From: Channallabes apus
Taxonomy: Eukaryota > Chordata > Actinopteri > Siluriformes > Clariidae
Length of the DNA stretch: 64,000 nt
Direction of reading: 5' to 3'
Assembly (NCBI GenBank): GCA_030522415.1
Contig: CM060106.1
Location: 27,920,985 to 27,984,984 of the forward strand
Shown here: positions 1 through 16,686 of the stretch, in pieces
How positions within the stretch are numbered: position 1 is the first letter of the stretch
How the letters are laid out: the number at the start of each line of letters is the position of its first letter
Position numbers and translations under genes: made by a program
Notes under the pieces: generated by a model
Told to the model about the DNA's origin: nothing
Databases searched by the model: none
The model's input: the letters and a program-made list of their open reading frames with translations, nothing else

Positions 1-599
<599 letters not shown>

Positions 600-603
600 C
601 TAC

Positions 604-769
604 CTGGTTCGAGTCCCTCCTCTAGGCGTCTTAATGTCCCTTTTATTACTTTCGTCATCAGACTTGAGGTCATCAGAGGAGTGGTTATCATGCATGTCAT
701 CTTTGTCCTGATTCTCAAGTTTAAGCTCCAGAGCTGAAGCCACCTGAGATGCCAGGCTACCCGAGAGAG
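604..769 (-). CDS. tcf12: tcf12 exon: acidic/serine linker before the bHLH
   Basis: This 166-bp exon has an acceptor at gtgtgctcag and a donor at ACCAG|gtaggt. It reads LSGSLASQVASALELKLENQ, continues through HSSDDLKSDDESNKRDIK and ends TPRGGTRT. It matches the Ser/Asp-rich linker that precedes the bHLH in TCF12 and TCF4. It starts in phase 1 (GCT Ala shared with the upstream exon) and leaves two bases that complete a Ser codon in the bHLH exon. SDDESNKRDIK is a typical acidic stretch followed by a basic one. The acceptor tract is a TG repeat rather than a pyrimidine run, and the donor lies in a small predicted hairpin (see findings). Confidence 0.95.
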
Positions 770-871
770 CTGAGCACACACACACACCATAGTTATGATT
801 TATATCCCATTATAAATACTACAGGTAATACACGGAATATAACTGTCTATTGAAAGCAAAAGTGTACAAAC

Positions 872-986
872 CTCTGAAAGTTTCAGCCTGGTGATTGAGT
901 TCGGTGCTAGAGGCTGACCCGGGGGTGCTTTGCAGCCCCGTGTGGTTTGTGTTCAGACTGACTGTCTCTTCACGATGAGCAGGACC
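872..986 (-). CDS. tcf12: tcf12 exon: HREETVSL segment
   Basis: This 115-bp exon lies between acceptor tctgacag and donor AGAG|gtttgt. It encodes GPAHREETVSLNTNHTGLQS followed by TPGSASSTELNHQAETFR. This lines up with the human TCF12 stretch containing THREDSVSLNGNH and STDLNHKTQENYR. It begins in phase 0 after the ATG codon of the upstream exon and ends in phase 1. The Val found before GTHRED in mammals is missing because the upstream donor falls directly after the Met codon. The donor (gtttgt) is weaker than the consensus. Confidence 0.93.
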
Positions 987-3706
987 CTGTCAGAACACAG
1001 CGCCATGAGAACATGAGGTACGGAACGGAACTTCAACATCAAGGGTCATAAAGCAGGAGAGAAGAAAATCCATTTACATTGAAACTAAAAAGTTATGCAC
1101 AGTGCCTGAGATTCCACATCAAAGAGCTGTGTCAGGCTTGCCTGTTCTTACTGCAGCACATGACCTTGTCTCTGAAGAACTGAGCGCTGCTCATAATACA
1201 AAGAACGACCTTGGCAGACTAAACCACACGCTCACAAAGACATGCGGTAGTTCTAGTCAGCTACTCAGAAAACATTACTACTATCATGCTCGCTGAATGT
1301 TCCTCCAGGAGGCCTTTTATTGAGTTTTATCTAAGACTTTCTATTCAGCCTTTCAATGTGTTTTGTGTTCTGGGCTTTGTTTCTTTTTTCCTACCCATCT
1401 GCTATGTAGAAAAATCAGTTGTGACTTATTATTACTACTTAATCGTTCGTACATTGTATAACAGAAGGTAAACAGTAATATGACGTTGAACTGTGGTTAC
1501 CATCCGGTTAAGATGTGGAAATTGAAGCACCAGACAAATCTAATTGAAGAATGGATGGTGCATATTAAAAAAATCACACCCACTCATTAAAAAAAAAGAA
1601 AGAATAATCACTTCTTCCGTTTTACAAACATTTAATCATCAAAGACTAAATACTGGAACCAATTTTCGCCAACCAGAACAGTAGGAGTCTTTAAGATTTC
1701 CATGTCCGCCTTCAGATTACAGCAGGTTTTTAGTAACATTGGTTTCTTGTGGGGTCTGGATTTGATCGAGCTATTGGCAAGGGACCTCGCCAAACTAAAC
1801 CCGGAGCGATTTGCTGCCAGCTTTCTGCTACTTGTCTCCTTCGGAGAATCAGAAACGCCACTTCGCTCCTGTAACCTCCACCGCAGGGATCCACTTGCTC
1901 TCCCACAGATCCTGTTTCCCTTTACCAACAGCAACAGGAACGACGACGAGAGGAGTAGAAGCAGAAGGCGAAATAGGTGGGGTGGGTCTTTCCCCTTTTT
2001 TTTTTTCCTTTAGGAATGTGATCCTAAGTCACTGTTGGCCTCTGTTAACCCTGCCAAACCCCCGGTCCTCCCCCAGCAGCACGCACTAATCTCAGCTCCG
2101 CTCTCAACAGGTGGCCAAACAAACTCTTTTGTCTGGTCTGGAGGAGGAGGAGCCGAGGGGGCCGCTAGCCGAAGAAGGCGGCCATTTTTGGGCTTGATTA
2201 TCATACAGCTGGAGACTTAGGTCACACACACACAGACACACACTCTCATCCGAGGTGTCAGATTTCCTGAGTTGTTAAGAAACGGGGCAAAGAAATAGAC
2301 AGCAAGGGGGTTTATGTATGTGGTGTGTCTGAAGGCAGAATAAAAGCATGTGTATTAGCCATGCTGAATCAGGGTTTGTGTGTGTGTGTTGGAGAGGAAG
2401 AGCTCTGTTGGTATATGTATGAAAGCACAGTTCATTGACAGCAGTTACACAGAGCCCTTCTTACAGGGACATAAACAGGTCATCACAGCACTGATCCATC
2501 TCTCAATCTCCGGTTCTAATACACACACTAAGCCAGTAAGCCGACAGGCTTTGATACTGAAATCACATCCAGGCCTCAGATTTTCTTCCCAGAATGGAAT
2601 TATGACATGGGTCAGGATGAGAGCTTTGGTTCTGTTGGGATGAGCAGGACATCATAATCATTAGCGTGGAAAGTTTAACGGAAAACTGAAGCCGTCTCCT
2701 TTGCTTGGAAAGTTTTTTTCTTTTTTCTTTCTGGTTCTCATTTTTAATCTGTACACAGATGCCACGTAGAAGTAGCTCTGAATATAACTGCATGTATGTC
2801 CGTCAACTGAACAACACATCAAGGCAACGCTGTCGTTGCTAGGAGTGGGAACGATCAGTACTTGTCATAATAAATTAATTAAAAAAAAATGCACAATACT
2901 AAATAAAATGTAAAAACTGTAGTCTTTGTTGATTACACTGACAAGCATTGTGTTAACACTTGATATACAGTATATTTTGACCTTTTTATGCAAAAACAGA
3001 GCACGAGTTGAGATGAGGACAACTTTTGCTCCGTCTGACTCTAATACTAAGTCAACATTCCTAGTCAGCGCTAAAAAGCATTGACGAAAGCTGAGTAACA
3101 GAGTGAGACACACTTTCAAACATGATGCGTATTAGAGCCGCAAAGCTTCAGCACATCTATACAAGCATGAAGCAAACTTTTTTTTTTTTTTTAATGAATG
3201 AGTGTAATATGTGATTAATGTCTTACAGGCCAAACCTTCCAAGCACATTTAAGTGCAAATGCACCAAGACTGATTTACTAATATAGTAAATTGCTTTTGC
3301 AAGGAATTTCAACGTGACAATATTTCAGAGTGATAATATTTCCTGTCCTTTCCAAGATGAATGTGGGCATTTTATTAAGAAAAGCACAAAATATATATAT
3401 GTCCTGGATTGTTTCCAGGGGGATTAATGGAAAAATATTAAGTCTCCTCCGCTTCTTCGCCTACAGCTGTGCTCTATGCTGCAGGGAATGCATTTGTTGA
3501 AGAAGGAGGAGGAGGAGGGAACGAGTTTATATGCTGTGCTTTAGCGAGATGCACATTGCTTCTGTCCCTACAGCCTGAGTCGCTGAACTGTCTCAGAGCA
3601 GTGCTAAACTCCAGCCCACCTCGCCTGCTTTTCCCATCCATCCACTACTGTTCGAGCTTTTTGAGAGGGAGAGAGAGGGGGGGGGGGTGAAAAAGAGAGA
3701 GCAGGA

Positions 3707-3742
<36 letters not shown>

Positions 3743-4106
3743 ATGCCCTGGGCCAGCCATTACACATATGGAAAGTATGTGGGTTTAAGTTAAATGGTCC
3801 TCTGTGGAAAATGGTTCCGTTTCAGCACATGACTGAGGCTTCATTTTAAACAGGTGGCTCTGCCTTGTTTATTAGTCTATTTGGAGAAGCACAATGAAAA
3901 AATGCATGCCTTTCTCTGTCTGTAACTGACTCAAAAGCAGACATATTTTGCTGATTGACTTGAATTTTGTTTAAACAAGTGCCATTGATCGATGGGGGAC
4001 TTTGAACTTGACACAAATAAAATAAAATAAAAAAAAAAAGTTCTGAGAAAGCTCTGAAACAATTAGTTTATTGTTTTCCAGGCACAATAAACACAATGAT
4101 TGTTAC
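987..4106 (-). other. tcf12: tcf12 intron, 3.1 kb
   Basis: No gene is seen. It contains a GA microsatellite at 3711-3741, poly-A and poly-T runs, and a GC-richer stretch around 1780-2200. The short ORFs are open by chance and resemble nothing I know. Confidence 0.8.
3711..3741 (+). repeat. (GA)n microsatellite
   Basis: Uninterrupted GA dinucleotides, about 15 units. Confidence 0.95.
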
Positions 4107-4298
4107 CATTGATGTTGTCCTGCTGGTGACCAATCCAGACGTGGGGAAGCTGGAGCCGATGGCCGTGATTGGTCCGTTGTGCGTCTGTCCCAGCAGGCTG
4201 TGGATGTCACTGGGAAGAGAGGTGGTAGAACCTACAGCGTGGTTCCGGAGGACATGGATTGCGTCATCTAGTCTGTCCAAACGATCCTCCATCCGAGA
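4107..4298 (-). CDS. tcf12: tcf12 exon: [21 protein letters not shown] conserved segment
   Basis: This 192-bp exon is in phase 0 at both ends. It begins [20 protein letters not shown] after acceptor ttttccag and ends TSM before gtaaca. The [21 protein letters not shown] block is nearly invariant in E-proteins and forms an amphipathic helix. [15 protein letters not shown] further on is TCF12-like (human has [15 protein letters not shown]). This exon joins either to the upstream 74-bp exon directly or through the 24-codon cassette at 4889-4818. Confidence 0.96.
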
Positions 4299-4889
<591 letters not shown>

Positions 4890-5734
4890 CTAAAGTCAGA
4901 CAGGAACGGGAGAGGAGTGATACAGTTACAAACTGACACATGGACAAGCAGAGAGCAATAAAGAAAAAAGGTAGACAGGCAGAAAGGCAAAAAGGAATAT
5001 AGGTACAAACATAGCTAGTCAACAGTGTGAGGTATTACGCAAACCATTCAAGTATATGAGCAGAGCTCCTGCTCAAGGAAACTGGTGATGGTCATGACAC
5101 TTCTGGTCTGTTTTCATTGTATTGGTTTGTTTAGGTTTATAGTAGCTCACGCTGCAAAATCAGACACTTGACAAAAATGTAGCCACAGGTGGCATTGAAG
5201 CTGCATGTGTAAATATTTGTCTTACACGCCCCATGGTGTGAATGCACGACGTAGGAAGCAGGCGTGTGTGCGTGTGTGAAAAGTGATCCCCGTCAAGGTT
5301 CTGCTCCCCAGTCAGCCCTGGAATCCAGACGCTCTACCCCTATGCAACAGCTGCCAATCCTCATAACCCAACCCCACCTCACGCCCCCACACTCTCCACT
5401 CTGCCCCTCATCACAGCCTAACCAATCCTCATCCCACCAAACCCTTTGCCCAATTGCCACACTCCCCTACACACACACTAGCCAATCCCATCCCAGTATT
5501 CTCCAGAGCAGACAGATGGCTTGAGACACGCCCGGGGTGATGAGTATTGTTCTGCATCACTCTCCCCCTCGAAACCATTCTCTGACATTTGCCAGTCAGG
5601 AATGTGTGTGTAATGCTACAACCACAACACCCCCCAATCCGTCCAGCAGGCCAGACATGCAGTCTTTGAGCGTCTGCTAAACGCTGCCCGTTCTGAGGGG
5701 GAGGGGAGGAAAAACAGAGAGAAGGACTTCGTAC
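4890..5734 (-). other. tcf12: tcf12 intron upstream of the cassette exon
   Basis: This 845-bp intron has a C-rich plus-strand stretch at about 5330-5500 (many CCCCA and CCTCA words) that would be purine-rich (GGGG-containing) in the transcript. It could act as intronic G-run splice signals near the cassette exon. That is speculation. Confidence 0.75.
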
Positions 5735-5808
5735 CAGAGAGTGAAGAGAGTTCTCATAATTCGGGGAGGACGGAGGCTGTCCAGCTGCACGAGGCCACTG
5801 GGTAGTAC
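5735..5808 (-). CDS. tcf12: tcf12 exon: QWPR...YENSLHSL segment
   Basis: This 74-bp exon lies between acceptor ttctctacag and donor CTCTG|gtacga. It encodes TTQWPRAAGQPPSSPNYENS followed by LHSL, matching human TCF12 [24 protein letters not shown]. It starts with two bases completing a Gly codon and ends in phase 0, as needed for in-frame use or skipping of the next cassette exon. Confidence 0.95.
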
Positions 5809-9152
<3,344 letters not shown>

Positions 9153-9667
9153 TCAATGAAACCCCACAGACGCTATCCGAGTGCAACCTGGCGTTCCCCT
9201 CACTTGCTTTATGGTCTCTGTTAGCGTCCCACAGCCAGAATTGGCTCATCAATTCTGCTGATTTTACTGGCTGAGAGGCTATAAAAACCCCACTGCATAC
9301 ATATGGGGCTTTAACAACCTGCACCGCCTTTTCTAATGGCTGTAGAAAAAAAAAAAAAAAAAAACACCTTCTGCGCACAACACTTTGTGTGACACCTGCA
9401 CACTGGTCTCGTTTCCCAGAATGCCCTACTTGTACGTCTGCTTCCCTTCTAGAAGACGTAGTGTCTCAAACAAACAGCACCCAGTTGACATATGAGTTAC
9501 ACTAATAATATACACTTGGTAAATCAAATCAACATACAGTAACAGCTATATTAAAGTTTCATCTTACATAATATTACGTGGGACAGATTGGGAGGTCCAT
9601 ACATGATGCTGAGCAAAACAGAAGAGAAAGAAATGAGAGAATGAGAGAAGCAGAAATACAGAGCAAT

Positions 9668-9669
<2 letters not shown>

Positions 9670-9699
<30 letters not shown>
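9670..9699 (+). repeat. (AG)n microsatellite
   Basis: About 15 AG units, inside a tcf12 intron. Confidence 0.95.
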
Positions 9700-9701
<2 letters not shown>

Positions 9702-12181
9702 ACGGTCATTAATCTCTCTTTGGGAGCTCATTAGAGTGAATGAGCCTGGCTCCGTGGCCGTGTGGCTGCGCGGCTCCTGCCGTGTCTCATCTCCAGTTAT
9801 GGATGAGAGGTAATAAAGCAGCACCCTCGCCTCTCTGCCTGCCCAATAACCAGAGCCTGCCTGCATCAGGCACTGGCCAGCCACAGCACATTAAACCAGC
9901 ATTTGTGTACGTGTGTGTGTGTGTGTATATATGAGAGAAAGAGCTCTTTTCTGACTTGCATGTCTCACAGAAAACCACAGTGAGCTTTGTATTCCCTTAT
10001 GTGTTTGGGAAGATAAACCCTATAATCTCTCCTATATTCTAGTGCTGTATCAGCATTGTGATTATATTATCCAGAACAGGTATAGGAGAAATAATTCCCA
10101 CCCATAAAAATATTACATTTATAAACTTGTGTTCATTTATAATTTATTTATTTAAGATGTATAAGAAAAAATGTCAATCCTGTAAAGACTACATTTTCAA
10201 AGAGAGGCTGTTGAACAGTGAACAATGATTTTGTCGACTTTGCTTTTTATAAAAATTTAAAAAACAAGTGGAAGCCAAATTTCCAGAAGAACACCTTGAG
10301 AAAGATGTAAGATCATTTCTGTCAAATCATAAGGCTTTGTTACAGTTAAACATTTAACCCATTACATTATATCCGCTAAATATATGCTAGTTTTCAATTC
10401 GTGTTTTAATATGTGAAAAATTATAAAAAATTATAACTTCATTTAGACTTCTAGTACAATTTATAGTAGAAAGAAAAACAGATTTTCTTAGTACCCACAT
10501 GTTCGACAGATGCTATGGACCAAGATTCAGCAGGAAAATGCTGCAATATTTCTTTAAAGTCTTAGAAACTTCCTGAGCAGATTTAGTTTTTGTTTAGACA
10601 AATGCCGGATTAGAGGACATATTGCATTCTTCTTCTCTGATAGCTATGTTTTGGGTTTCCGCTATGGAAAATACTCTGGGGCTGGCTGGAGTATTTGATT
10701 TGATTCCCGCTAATTAGAATGGACATGATACAGATCTGGCAGGATTTGATTCGAAACGGGTCTAAAGTTTCAGGACATATCTCACAGGGGATCGCAGAGC
10801 TCATTTGAATTTCAAAAAATGCTGGTACCGTCATTATCATTATTAATCTTCTTATTAAATCCTAAATGCCACTTTTGTGTTTCAATCAATTCTGCAAATC
10901 CTGCCTGAGGCTTAGCAAGTGCATCTCTCTCTCTGGGAGGAAACTGAGGAGTGGTGGTATAGAGAGGGAAATGATGGGGGGACGGGGGGACGGGGGGACA
11001 TGGGGGGAGAAACGGGGGTGGTAAGGAGAGTAATTTACCCCCCACATTGTTTCAAAGAGACAGAATCATTGTTCATTCACATAGACCATAATCCTCAACT
11101 GAAACGTACCCACGTGATTTCGAAGTTTCTTACTCGCAAAGGAAAGGATAGGGAAACTTACATGAACCTCAATTTGGCTTAAAGAGGTCATCGCAGTATT
11201 AGTTACAACAGAAGTGGTGCTCTGAACTAAAGCAGTAAAAACAAACAAAAGCTCTGAGCCTGTCTGTCTGCTGCTGCTCTACAGCTTGTGACTCCTGACC
11301 CTGATCGGCCCAGGCGACTTCTGCCGTATTCACGCTCTAACACCGCTCATTTTACCAACAACAAACTCAGCCCCGCCCACTCATCAGTCACGCTGCTCCA
11401 CGCCAGCGGGGGGCCAATAAGCATGTACCGTCTAAAAGAAGCGGCAACAAAAGGAGCACAATGGGCAGCGCGGCAGGCCTCACCCAGGCCCCACCGTGTC
11501 CGTTTCGCTGCTGCTTTGTCATGCTAATGGTATTGAGTCGCCGAATACAAAAAGACTTAATTTGTGATTATCGTTCAGCCCCACAATTTTCTAGCTGTGT
11601 GTACGCCAGAGTGTGCACTTGTGGGTTCGGCAGTTTGTGTGTGCAGTTAGCCATTTATGAGCACTGTAAAGTAAGCACTGGAAGAATAGGTGGATACTGC
11701 AGCAGTCTGTGTGTGTATTAGCTGTCAGGGGCAGAGAATCATAAGCATCAAAAGTGAGCCCAGATGTGCTTCTAGTCCAAGAATAAAAACAAAAACAAGA
11801 AATACTGCAAGATTATTGTAAGCTGTCTAAGGTGTGGCAGGTCCCCGGGATGAAAATAATATATTTTTCTCCGAAACAGAGCAAATACTTAGTTGTTGTG
11901 TGCTGTGCTTGAGAACAGAACCTCACACAAACACACCGAGTTCATTATCCAAAGCGAAATTTAATCCACTGGCTTTAGGACGGTTTTCATATACAGCTTC
12001 GTCTCTTGTACACCATGAGATTAAAAGCACAATTATCCTGGCTTATGTCTAACAAACGTCCACAACCCCATCGTCTGACCTTATTCAATCTCACAGCATT
12101 TCAACAGTCCCTCACTAAGCGCTTTCTATTCTAAAGACTTCACCATGCAATTATGCTAGAAAGCTCAGTAATCTGTACCTT

Positions 12182-12206
12182 CACACACACACACACACAC
12201 ACACAC
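12182..12206 (+). repeat. (CA)n microsatellite
   Basis: About 12 CA units, about 110 bp downstream (in transcript order) of nothing coding; it lies upstream of the exon at 12313 on the plus strand and therefore follows that exon's donor by about 105 nt in the transcript. Confidence 0.95.
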
Positions 12207-12312
12207 CACACTTTAACCTGCTGATTAGCACTTCGATCAGTTCATATTATTTCACAAGTTTTCTCTCTGCTGCAAAGTTTTAGAACGTTCAAAGAGTGAG
12301 GTGAAGGCTTAC

Positions 12313-12377
12313 CGAAGCGAGCGCTTTCCCTAGTGCATCTCCAGTCTGAGAACTTCCAGTTGCATTACCTCTGTTGG
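12313..12377 (-). CDS. tcf12: tcf12 exon: [21 protein letters not shown] segment
   Basis: This 65-bp exon lies between acceptor agctgcag and donor CTTCG|gtaagc. It encodes [20 protein letters not shown] and a final Ser, part of the second activation domain region that is almost identical in all E-proteins ([21 protein letters not shown]). It starts with two bases completing an Ala codon. A second acceptor AG lies six bases upstream (exon start 12383) and would add two alanines in frame. Confidence 0.95.
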
Positions 12378-12683
12378 CTGCAGCTGTAATGACAAAATGC
12401 AGAATGACCTCCTGATAGACCATAATGAAAGAGTAAAGCACACAGCATCATCTAATCTCTGGTATGAATTACACATATTCAGATTTTTTTATTTATTTAT
12501 TTTTAAACCAACGACTGGGGATGATGCAGACTCTCAAAATATCTTGTGGTAAAGAAAGCCTGGATAAAGTCGTCATGACCGAAATAATCTTCCGAGCATC
12601 TGGTGGATTTTTGGAAGTGTGCGCTCTAGCATTTCTGAATTGTATTTATTTTTTTGTGGCAAGTGGGACATGGTGTATCTTAC

Positions 12684-12828
12684 CCATAACTCCCTCTGTG
12701 GGGTTGACGGGTGGGGTGTGGGACGCGGTGGCGAAGGGCGAGCTGCTAGCTGTGCTGCGGTGGAAGCTGGACATAGGTGGCAGGCTGGCGTTGATGTCCG
12801 CGGGGGACACAGAGTGTGGGGGGTAGTT
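12684..12828 (-). CDS. tcf12: tcf12 exon: [24 protein letters not shown] segment
   Basis: This 145-bp exon after acceptor gttttacag encodes [20 protein letters not shown] then [20 protein letters not shown] and ends VNPTEGVM plus one base before gtaaga. It matches human TCF12 [41 protein letters not shown]. Phase is 0 at the start and 1 at the end. It is a Ser/Pro-rich, presumably disordered transactivation region. Confidence 0.95.
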
Positions 12829-12995
12829 CTGTAAAACACACCCACACATACACAAACACTCAATGCTGTAGTAAGGTGATAAATGTAGACATCTGTGAGC
12901 AGCAGAATCCTTACAGATCTGACTTTAATTGGAAGGTAAAGTTTGCAAAGCTCATAAAGTGTAAGGAGCAGTGTGGCCAAGTGTGATGTGCTCAC

Positions 12996-13135
12996 CAGGC
13001 GGTCATGAGAGTGGAGACTGGTGTAGTTTCCAGACTGTGGCATGTGAGATGAAGATCCTCCCAGCATTCCCCCATAACCCGGCTGGCTCAAACCACTGGA
13101 CGAGTTCCACGGGTCGGAGGAGTTGTGGGTTGCGT
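12996..13135 (-). CDS. tcf12: tcf12 exon: [23 protein letters not shown] segment
   Basis: This 140-bp exon lies between acceptor attaatcag and donor CGCCTG|gtgagc. It reads [20 protein letters not shown] then [20 protein letters not shown] and HSHDRL. It matches human [21 protein letters not shown] and LHSHDRL. The Asp split across the upstream junction gives FFDATH where mammals have FFMQDGTH, a small lineage difference at the exon border. It ends in phase 0. Confidence 0.95.
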
Positions 13136-13381
13136 CTGATTAATGAGGAAACGGTGAAATTTAATACAATCACTTTAGCCTTTTTACTTTTTATGAAGGC
13201 TTACCAATCCAAGCCAGGATATTGAGGGGAAACCATAGATGACAAATTTTCCCCCATAAAAAGGGCTTATAAAGGATTTAAACACCACAAAGCAAAGACT
13301 TGATATATGAAATCAAAGCAGGTGCATCTTCATCGTTTCGGAAAGAATTAGAAATATAGTCCCAGGCCACAAACAATATTA

Positions 13382-13669
<288 letters not shown>

Positions 13670-14243
13670 TTAAATAAATAAAAAAAACAGGAAGAGAAAA
13701 TAAAATAATCTGTCTGTCTGAAATGATTAGAAGAAATTACAAAGAGAATTAAAAAAAATCTAATAAAACCTAATCTGTTCATTTAGATGGATACTAACAA
13801 AACATACTATGTCACATACGGTCAATATCCCAATTATATCATGTAACAGATGGCAAATTTGAACGTTGTGTTAAAAACGGAAAGGATTATCATGTGCGCG
13901 GTTGTGTGGGTGTGTGCGTGCTACGGCTTAAGTGGAACACAATGGAATGGATAAACATGCTTGCTACGCACAATACAAATTGTTTGTGTTTAAATGCATG
14001 TGTGGCCATTTATTTGTATGTTTCTGTGTTCCTGTTCATTCACGTCCTCTTACATGTGTGTGTTTGTGTGTGTGTGTATGTTTTTAAGGCCCTCTGGGCT
14101 CAGTTGGGCTGGGCCAGCAGTGCAGTGGTTGCAGCTGCAGCAGTGCCCGTCCCAGAAGAGGAGGATCAAAGCCACCCAGAACCCATAATGTAGCTCTCTG
14201 ACTTCATCTACTCCAGATGGGACCAAACCAGCTCCACACACCA

Positions 14244-14244
14244 C

Positions 14245-14268
<24 letters not shown>
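14244..14268 (+). repeat. (AG)n microsatellite
   Basis: About 12 AG units. Confidence 0.95.
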
Positions 14269-14277
<9 letters not shown>

Positions 14278-16643
14278 AAGAGGGGGAGAACAGGACAAAA
14301 TGGATTGAAACAGGAAAGAAGAGTGAAAATAGGAGGAAAGGCTAAGTACTCCTGCCGAAAGAGAATCTCTCTCATTATCCATCATTATGTGAGACAGGCT
14401 AACTTAGTGCAGCCACAACAACAGTGTCCTCTGTTCACCTGCCACATAAGAGGCTGATTGCTTCACCATGTTAATGAAAGCCAATCAGTTTAACATGAAC
14501 CAGATGGGCAAGGTGACTTCACTGGCCAAGATAGACCGTTCAATGTGTTTCACCTTCGCTGCGAGGGAAAGACCCGTCTGTCAACTCATCATTTACAAAC
14601 ATAAGTTGTCTCAAGCAATGCGTATCAGCAGCCGGAGAGATAAATATGACTTTCTTTTTATTATTATTAGAAAGCAACAGTTTCTTTTGTTTGACAGACT
14701 TGTGTTTCGAGTCTGAGAGGAAAAAACTGCTTGCCAGATTTATCCAAGCTTACTTCGTGTGCATCTTACACCTTTTCCACATCCTGTAGCTGCATCCTCA
14801 GTCTTCAGACAGCTTATCCAGCAGGATGTGGCTAAGCACCTTGCTGAGGCGGCGGTGTCGTGCCATGTGATTGACTGTGTGTGCTTACACATGTGGCCCA
14901 GCCAGTGGAAGTTCCCTGGGGAAGTCAGGGCAGGGCGGAGCGTCAGATTTTGGATTTGACTCACCCTCAGGGCTCAATGGACAGCATATGGCTGAGGATA
15001 ATGCTAATTGCCCTCTTTAGCTTGAGCTAACCAGCCGACCCGTTAATAAACCATCCCGAAACACCGGGCGCCCCACTCGGGCACCACCAGGAGATGGAAA
15101 GAGAGGGTGTGTGTGTTTCCTTTGACCAGGACATTAATTAAAGAGCTGTCAATCATCCCATACACTCTGATCTAGACAGTTGTAACATTTGAGGGATTTC
15201 TAAGATTTCTTTTTTTCAATCACTTTGATCCTAAAAGCCAAACCGCTAAGCCTAAGAACATAAAATTGTCCTAAAGCCATAGAAAAAAAGCGTTAAAGCA
15301 ACACTACGATAACTAGGCTGTTGTTCTGACGGATGTGAACATATCTTTAGTTTCATTTTTCCCCTATGAAGCTTGAAAGTGTGCCAGTTGACGAAAATAG
15401 GACAGGGTTCCTCTGCGTAGCTCACCTTCCCTGCTCCTCTCCGCCGTCACACCTTCCTTTGATCTCTACCAGACAACCCATCACAACAACACACGGAAAA
15501 ACCATTAAGCTGTCAACATGCGGATAAACTAAATGACGGAGGTTAAAAGACGTAAGAGTGAGGAGGGGGAAGAAAAAAAAAATCATCCTCTTAAAAATAA
15601 ACGATAACGGAAGGCGAAAACCAGGGCAATGCTGAAGAGAAACCCACACAAAACAGCGCGAGCCGCAGGGCTGCGAGTGACAACACAACATCCTGTCTCT
15701 GCACGTCACTTGTTTGGAATCAAACGCCCGAAGGCTTTCCTTTTCAACTCCCATCTCACACACTTAGTAAAGCAAAAATGCACGCTGCTCACACACAATG
15801 AGCCCCTATTGTAGAGCCGCGAACAGTCCTGACACGACACGCATGACGTTTAAAGTCAAGTCCTTAGAATCACCTCAAAGTTTAAGGCGTCAGGGTTTCC
15901 AAGTTCAACAGGTACAACTTTAAGAATTTAGAAACTAAAAGAAACAGAGAAAACTAAATCCAGCGATTTATTATTTAAAATCATTAATGTTGCTTCACAT
16001 TGAATATTAATTTTTGGCAATAAAAACAGATTTAATGTAAAGTGTTTTGCCATTAAGAAATATAAAAAACTAAAAATCTGTGTGACTTGGCCACTCCAGA
16101 ACTTCATGAAGATCATAAAGCATCTAAATCAAAGCGGTGTGCTATTTGATCCTTGATGTATAATGAACCTCATTTTTTTTTCTTTTCCATCATTGTTTAT
16201 CTTATGTTTGTTGTACAGACTTATTAAAATAGATGAAAGGGACATTTTATTGGGAAATTACCAATTGTTTTGAATTACAAGGTTAAACTCTGACTGGGGC
16301 GGCCCACATGCTCCTCATTTTCTCTGTTGCAATATAAGCCTGGAAATACTTAATATAAAAAGATCAAAGTGGGCTTTGTGCTGCAGGAACAAAGAGCCTA
16401 ATGGGGTATGTGTAATGGGCTATGAGGACTCTGGACTCTGTCAAAGGCCTCAAGAAGGTGAATCCCTCAATGCTGGAAACCTAATTACATTTACATACTG
16501 AACAAACTCCTGCCGTAAAGTTACGGCACATTTTACTTGGGAATTAATACACAAAATTAATAAGCTAGACGGAATGTGTTCTGTCTTAACTTCAGCTAAC
16601 AGATGGAGAGGTCTCTTGAGATGGATGTGTGCATGTCTGTGTG

Positions 16644-16648
<5 letters not shown>

Positions 16649-16684
<36 letters not shown>
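16649..16684 (+). repeat. (GA)n microsatellite
   Basis: About 18 GA units. Confidence 0.95.
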
Positions 16685-16686
<2 letters not shown>

